The notes under the pieces: generated by a model
Seen by the model: only the letters and a program-made list of their open reading frames with translations
Told to the model about the DNA's origin: nothing
The model's database searches: none
Shown here: piece by piece, positions 60,455 to 64,000 of the stretch
How positions within the stretch are numbered: the stretch's first letter is position 1
Layout of the letters: the number at the start of each line of letters is the position of its first letter
Translations under genes and position numbers: made by a program
Assembly: GCA_035196065.1 (NCBI GenBank)
Contig: CP136575.1
Span: 2,830,769 to 2,894,768 of the forward strand
DNA length: 64,000 nt
Reading direction: 5' to 3'
DNA from: Sphingobium sp.
GTDB taxonomy: Bacteria; Pseudomonadota; Alphaproteobacteria; Sphingomonadales; Sphingomonadaceae

Positions 60455-60793
60455 ATGAGCAAAATGGCGTCAAGCTTTACCGAATTCTGGCCCATCTATC
60501 TGCGTGCGCACAGCGTGCCGCTGTGCCGGGCGCTGCATTATTGCGCCTCCATCTGCGGGCTGGCGGCGCTTGCGCTGGTGTTTGCGACGGGCAATTTGTG
60601 GTGAATCGCCTTTGGCCTTGTCGGATCCTACGCTTTTGCCTGGGCTGGCCATTTCAAGGTCGAACATAATGTACCGCTGACCTTTCAGCACCCATTCTGG
60701 TCGCTGATCGCAGATTACCGGATGTTCTTCCTTTGGGTGGACGGCAGGTTGGGCGCGCATCTGGCGGCAGCAGGCGTCGTGGCCAAGGGCTAA
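60455..60793 (+). pseudogene. Mpo1-like (DUF962) gene broken by an in-frame TGA
   Basis: One frame encodes 112 residues with a single TGA at codon 50 (60602-60604). It gives FTEFWPIYLRAHSVPLCRALHY before the stop and YAFAWAGHFKVEHNVPLTFQ plus DYRMFFLWVDGRLG after it, the DUF962/YGL010w pattern with conserved histidines. The codon follows TGG, so a TGG-to-TGA change is the simplest cause. Mpo1 acts on 2-hydroxy fatty acids, which are common in sphingomonad sphingolipids. AGGAG precedes the ATG. It may be a recent loss, a sequencing error, or readthrough. Confidence 0.72.
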
Positions 60794-61398
60794 ACCAATA
60801 GCGCATCCAGCCATTTTTCAACGAGCGCGCCTGCCTCGTCTCGGCTGAAAGGGGCATCGCCCAAGCTGAGTTCGAGCCACAGGCCATCAACCAACGCTGT
60901 CAGCGCCACCGCAGTCAACCGATGCTCCCCCGGCTGGCATCGGGCGAGCAGCGCCTCCAGATCGGCGCGATAATTGCGATAAATCTCGCCATGCAGCCTT
61001 GCGATCTGAGCATCGGTCTTGGTCAACGCCCAAAAGGCAAGCCAGGTCGCCAGCAATTCCGGATTGGCAATAGGTGGAACAAAGCTTGCCGTCAGATAGG
61101 CAAGCAGCCGGTCGCGCGGGGTATCGGGCGCGGCAGAAACGGCGTCGGCAAGGGCCTTCTGCACCCGGTCGCCGGTCGCGCGGTAGGTCGCTGCAATTAG
61201 GGCGTCGATCCCGTCATAATAATGCCGCAGCAGCCCAGGTGACACGCCCGCCTCGGTGCAAATCACGCGCACCGAAGTGCCCGGCACGCCATTGCGCGCC
61301 AGTGAGCGCGCGCAGGCCTCGATCAACGCTTCTCGGCGGGAATCGGCACTTTCGCGGGTAAAGCTCTGGCGCGAATTTTGGGTTGGGCGTGCTTGCAT
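60790..61398 (-). CDS. TetR-family regulator, BetI-like
   Basis: A 202-residue repressor. The helix-turn-helix reads SRREALIEACARSLARNGVPGTSVRVICTEAGVSPGLLRHYYDG (residues 18-62), and the C-terminal ligand domain has PELLATWLAFWALTKTDAQIARLHGEIYRNYR as in BetI-type repressors. It is divergent from the Rieske oxygenase, 30 bases apart, with a TTATAC/GTATAA operator between. A control gene for that oxygenase is very likely. Its last bases overlap the pseudogene stop by four bases. Confidence 0.88.
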   Translation of the reverse strand: MQARPTQNSRQSFTRESADSRREALIEACARSLARNGVPGTSVRVICTEAGVSPGLLRHYYDGIDALIAATYRATGDRVQKALADAVSAAPDTPRDRLLAYLTASFVPPIANPELLATWLAFWALTKTDAQIARLHGEIYRNYRADLEALLARCQPGEHRLTAVALTALVDGLWLELSLGDAPFSRDEAGALVEKWLDALLV

Positions 61399-61402
61399 AT
61401 TG

Positions 61403-61418
61403 TTATACGACTGTATAA
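61403..61418. promoter_or_regulatory. TetR operator TTATAC-GACT-GTATAA
   Basis: TTATAC (61403-61408) and GTATAA (61413-61418) are perfect arms around GACT. It lies five bases before the regulator start and 10 bases before the Rieske gene start, so binding would block both divergent promoters. A TATAATA-like -10 overlaps it. Confidence 0.7.
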
Positions 61419-61428
61419 TAAGCCATCC

Positions 61429-62595
61429 ATGATCGCAAGCATCCATAAGCTCGACATAGGTAAGGACCCTCTGGATGGCTGGAGCCTTCCGGCATGGACC
61501 TATCATGATCCCGAATTTGCAAAGCTCGAAATAGAGCGGATTTTCCGTCCCGGTTGGCAGGTCGTTTGCCATGTCTCCGATGTACCGGACGCCGGCGATT
61601 GGCACAGCCTCGACTATGTCGGCGAAAGCGTGATTGTGGTGCGCGGCACCGACGATATTGTCCGTGCCTTCACCAATGTCTGCCGCCACCGTGGCAGCCG
61701 CCTTGTCGATGGTGCAAGCGGCTGTGCAAAGAAACTGGTCTGCCCCTATCATGCCTGGACCTATGATCTCGACGGCCGACTGACCGGTGTTCCCGACAGC
61801 GCCTCCTACCCCACGCTGGACAGGAGCAAGGCGGGCTTGGTGCCGGTCGAACTCGAAATCTGGCGCGGCTTCATCTTCGTCCGCCTCGAAAGCGGCGGCC
61901 CATCTGTGGCAGAGATGATGGCACCTTATGAAGAACAGGTCGCCCCCTATCGTTTTGAGGAATTAAGGGCGCTTGGCCGCGTCACCTTACGCCCGCGCGA
62001 TGTGAACTGGAAAAATGTCGGCGACAATTATTCCGACGGCCTTCACATCCCCGTCGCACATCCCGGCCTGACTCGTCTGTTCGGCAAAAGCTATGGCGTA
62101 GAGGCCGAACCACATGTTGATCGCATGTGGGGCGATCTGGTTGATCGACCGTCGAACAACTGGTCTGAACGTGCCTATCAAAATCTGCTGCCATCGGTTC
62201 CCCATCTTCCCGATGCCAACCAGAAACGCTGGCTCTATTTCAAGCTCTGGCCATCGGTTGCGTTTGATATCTATCCAGATCAGGTCGATTTCATGCAGTG
62301 GCTGCCGACTGGTCCCACCAGCTGCCTGATCCGCGAGATCAGCTACGTCTTCGATGATGACAGGCGGGAAATGCGCGCCGCGCGCTATCTCAACTGGCGA
62401 ATAAACCGGCAGGTCAATGCCGAAGACACGGTGCTGATCACAAGAGTTCAGGAAGGGATGGCAGGCCGCAGCTTTTCAATGGGGCCGCTGTCCGACAAAG
62501 AAGTCTGTCTTAAAAATTTCTGCCGCAAGGTGCGCGGCCTCATCCCTGAGGCCAGCTTCGAACATCAACCCGCACCCGGCTGGAGCCATAAATGA
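61429..62595 (+). CDS. Rieske non-heme iron oxygenase, alpha subunit
   Basis: A 388-residue ring-hydroxylating type oxygenase. The [2Fe-2S] Rieske motif is CRHRGSRL (Cys85, His87) and CPYHAWTY (Cys105, His108). The mononuclear iron ligands are in NVGDNYSDGLHIPVAHPGL (His206, His211), with an Asp further on. The subgroup, with a BetI-like regulator, includes oxygenases for quaternary amines (glycine betaine, carnitine, stachydrine) as well as aromatics. An electron-transfer partner is not in view. Its stop overlaps the next gene start (ATGA). Confidence 0.88.
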   Translation: MIASIHKLDIGKDPLDGWSLPAWTYHDPEFAKLEIERIFRPGWQVVCHVSDVPDAGDWHSLDYVGESVIVVRGTDDIVRAFTNVCRHRGSRLVDGASGCAKKLVCPYHAWTYDLDGRLTGVPDSASYPTLDRSKAGLVPVELEIWRGFIFVRLESGGPSVAEMMAPYEEQVAPYRFEELRALGRVTLRPRDVNWKNVGDNYSDGLHIPVAHPGLTRLFGKSYGVEAEPHVDRMWGDLVDRPSNNWSERAYQNLLPSVPHLPDANQKRWLYFKLWPSVAFDIYPDQVDFMQWLPTGPTSCLIREISYVFDDDRREMRAARYLNWRINRQVNAEDTVLITRVQEGMAGRSFSMGPLSDKEVCLKNFCRKVRGLIPEASFEHQPAPGWSHK

Positions 62596-64000
62596 CCCAA
62601 AAATATGATGCTGTAATCATTGGCGCTGGTCACAACGGACTTGTCTGCGCCTTTTATCTTGCCCGCGCCGGAATGAAGGTACGCATCGTCGAGCGACGCG
62701 ATGTCGTAGGCGGCGCGGCGGTGACCGAGGAATTCCACCCCGGTTTCCGCAATTCCGTCGCGAGCTACACCGTCAGCCTGCTGCAGCCCAAGGTGATCGA
62801 GGATATGCGCCTGGCAGACCATGGCTATCGCGTCATCGAGCGGCCGATCAGCAACTTCCTGCCGCAGGAAGATGGCGGTTATCTGAAACTCGGCGGGGGA
62901 CTGGAACGAACACAAGCCGAATTTGCGCGCTTTTCGAAGCATGATGCAGACATCCTTCCCGAATATTATGACAGCCTTGAAGTCGTCGCAGACGTACTGC
63001 GCGACCTAGCGATGAAATCGCCGCCCAATATAGGTGATGGCGTCAAGACCTTGATCGACGGAGCCCTTCAGGGTCGCAAGCTGGCAGGCCTTCCGATCGA
63101 GCGGCAGCGTGACGTGCTTGACCTGTTTACCAAGTCGGCACGCACGCTGCTTGACGGTTGGTTCGAAAGCGAAGCTGTAAAGGCCGCCTTCGGTTTTGAT
63201 GCTGTTGTCGGCAATTATGCCAGCCCAGACACCCCGGGCAGCGCCTATGTCCTGCTTCACCATGTTTTCGGTGAGGTAAATGGCAAGAAAGGCGCTTGGG
63301 GGCACAGCGTCGGCGGCATGGGCGCAATCACGCAGATAATGGCCAAGGTTTGCCGCGATCTGGGCGTCGAAATCAGTCTGGAAAGCCCGGTCGACCGCGT
63401 ATTGGTCGACGGCGGCAAGGTCGCTGGCGTTCGCCTTGAAAGCGGCGAGGAAGTGATCGCCAGCCGGGTCGTTTCCAATGTCGGCCCCAAACTTCTTTAC
63501 GGAAAGATGTTCGACGACTCCGACCTGAGCGCCGAATACAAGCGCCGCATTAAGGGCTTCAAGGTAGGCAGCGGTACCTTCCGGATGAATGTGGCACTTT
63601 CCGAACTGCCGCGCTTTACCTGCCTCCCCGAAGCCGGGGAGCATCACCAGTCCGGGATCATCATCGCGCCAACCCTCGATTACATGGACGAGGCTTTCTT
63701 GGACGCAAAACGTTATGGTTGGTCCAAACGCCCGATCGTCGAAATGCTGATCCCCTCGACCGTCGATGACAGCCTTGCCCCGCCGGGCCAGCATGTCGCC
63801 AGCCTTTTCTGCCAGCAATTCGCACCCGAACTGCCCGATGGCCGCGACTGGGATGCCGAAGAAGGAAAGGCGGCAGATACGATCATCGATACCGTTGAGG
63901 CCTATGCGCCAGGTTTCCGCGCGTCGATCCTGGGCCAGCAGATCCTCAGCCCCAAGGGGTTGGAGCGCAAGTTTGGGCTGGCCGGCGGTGACATCATGCA
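62592..64000 (+). CDS. FAD-dependent oxidoreductase (phytoene-desaturase/PYROXD2-like), runs off the window
   Basis: An open frame of at least 469 codons with no stop before the window end. The FAD dinucleotide-binding motif is DAVIIGAGHNGLVCAFYLA (residues 6-24), followed by IVERRDVVGGAAVTEEFHPGF and the COG1233-like ASYTVSLLQPKVI. VNGKKGAWGHSVGGMGAITQIMAK is typical of PYROXD2-like proteins. Translation is coupled to the Rieske gene by an ATGA overlap, so the two probably serve one pathway. The substrate is unknown. Confidence 0.86.
   Translation, partial: MTQKYDAVIIGAGHNGLVCAFYLARAGMKVRIVERRDVVGGAAVTEEFHPGFRNSVASYTVSLLQPKVIEDMRLADHGYRVIERPISNFLPQEDGGYLKLGGGLERTQAEFARFSKHDADILPEYYDSLEVVADVLRDLAMKSPPNIGDGVKTLIDGALQGRKLAGLPIERQRDVLDLFTKSARTLLDGWFESEAVKAAFGFDAVVGNYASPDTPGSAYVLLHHVFGEVNGKKGAWGHSVGGMGAITQIMAKVCRDLGVEISLESPVDRVLVDGGKVAGVRLESGEEVIASRVVSNVGPKLLYGKMFDDSDLSAEYKRRIKGFKVGSGTFRMNVALSELPRFTCLPEAGEHHQSGIIIAPTLDYMDEAFLDAKRYGWSKRPIVEMLIPSTVDDSLAPPGQHVASLFCQQFAPELPDGRDWDAEEGKAADTIIDTVEAYAPGFRASILGQQILSPKGLERKFGLAGGDIM

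Noticed and set aside
60602-60604. TGA as a selenocysteine codon
   Set aside because: No selenocysteine insertion hairpin is apparent just after it, and the family does not use selenocysteine; the position follows a Trp codon, which favours a TGG-to-TGA change.

Overview
The window looks like chromosomal DNA from a high-G+C alphaproteobacterium, most probably a sphingomonad (order Sphingomonadales). The reasons are a MipZ division ATPase, a 180-kDa NAD-glutamate dehydrogenase, a TonB-dependent receptor with a plug of the sphingomonad type, an HprK-related kinase/PqqD cluster, and dense tail-to-head operons coupled by ATGA or TGATG overlaps. The genus is not determined. I saw no rRNA, tRNA, prophage, insertion sequence or CRISPR array. 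No stretch above about 300 bases lacks a gene.

Layout. 1-5 kb: the 3' end of a XerC-type recombinase, then rsmI-yraN-gshB-dedA (minus) facing an LpoA-like lipoprotein and tadA (plus). 5-9 kb: a dienelactone hydrolase, a LytS/LytR two-component pair, an HD-domain protein, and a structured 3'UTR that may be a small RNA. 9-14 kb: argD-argF-hslO, then mipZ-GFA-small membrane protein-OsmC. 14-20 kb: glmU and glmS separated by a hydrolase and a VapBC-like toxin-antitoxin pair, then gph. 20-23 kb: a four-gene HPr-rel-A type operon (Tat-exported protein, PqqD-like, HprK-like kinase, nucleotidyltransferase). 23-29 kb: SnoaL-like protein, OprO/P porin, TonB receptor, SDR, DUF2794, serine acetyltransferase. 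30-35 kb: oxyR and the recF-sulfotransferase-pgsA-moaD-moaE operon. 35-36 kb: a sigma-54-like promoter ahead of two tiny paralogous hydrophobic peptides and a PspC protein, then a PilZ protein.

36-42 kb holds a lipid group (FabH-like synthase, acyltransferase, DUF1295 protein), a cytochrome P450 and small uncharacterised genes. 42-54 kb is catabolic: a valine operon (mmsA, acyl-CoA dehydrogenase, mmsB), a beta-oxidation operon (two acyl-CoA dehydrogenases, SDR, thiolase), and a lysine pair (ALDH7-type amaB and gcdH). 53-60 kb pairs NAD-glutamate dehydrogenase with a dicarboxylate/glutamate symporter, then tryptophan 2,3-dioxygenase. 60-64 kb has a nonsense-mutated Mpo1-like gene and a TetR regulator divergent from a Rieske oxygenase and an FAD oxidoreductase that runs off the window.

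The least understood systems are the HPr-rel-A operon, the sigma-54/peptide/PspC unit, and the possible anti-Shine-Dalgarno small RNA near 8.6 kb. All assignments come from reading motifs by eye. No database search was run.
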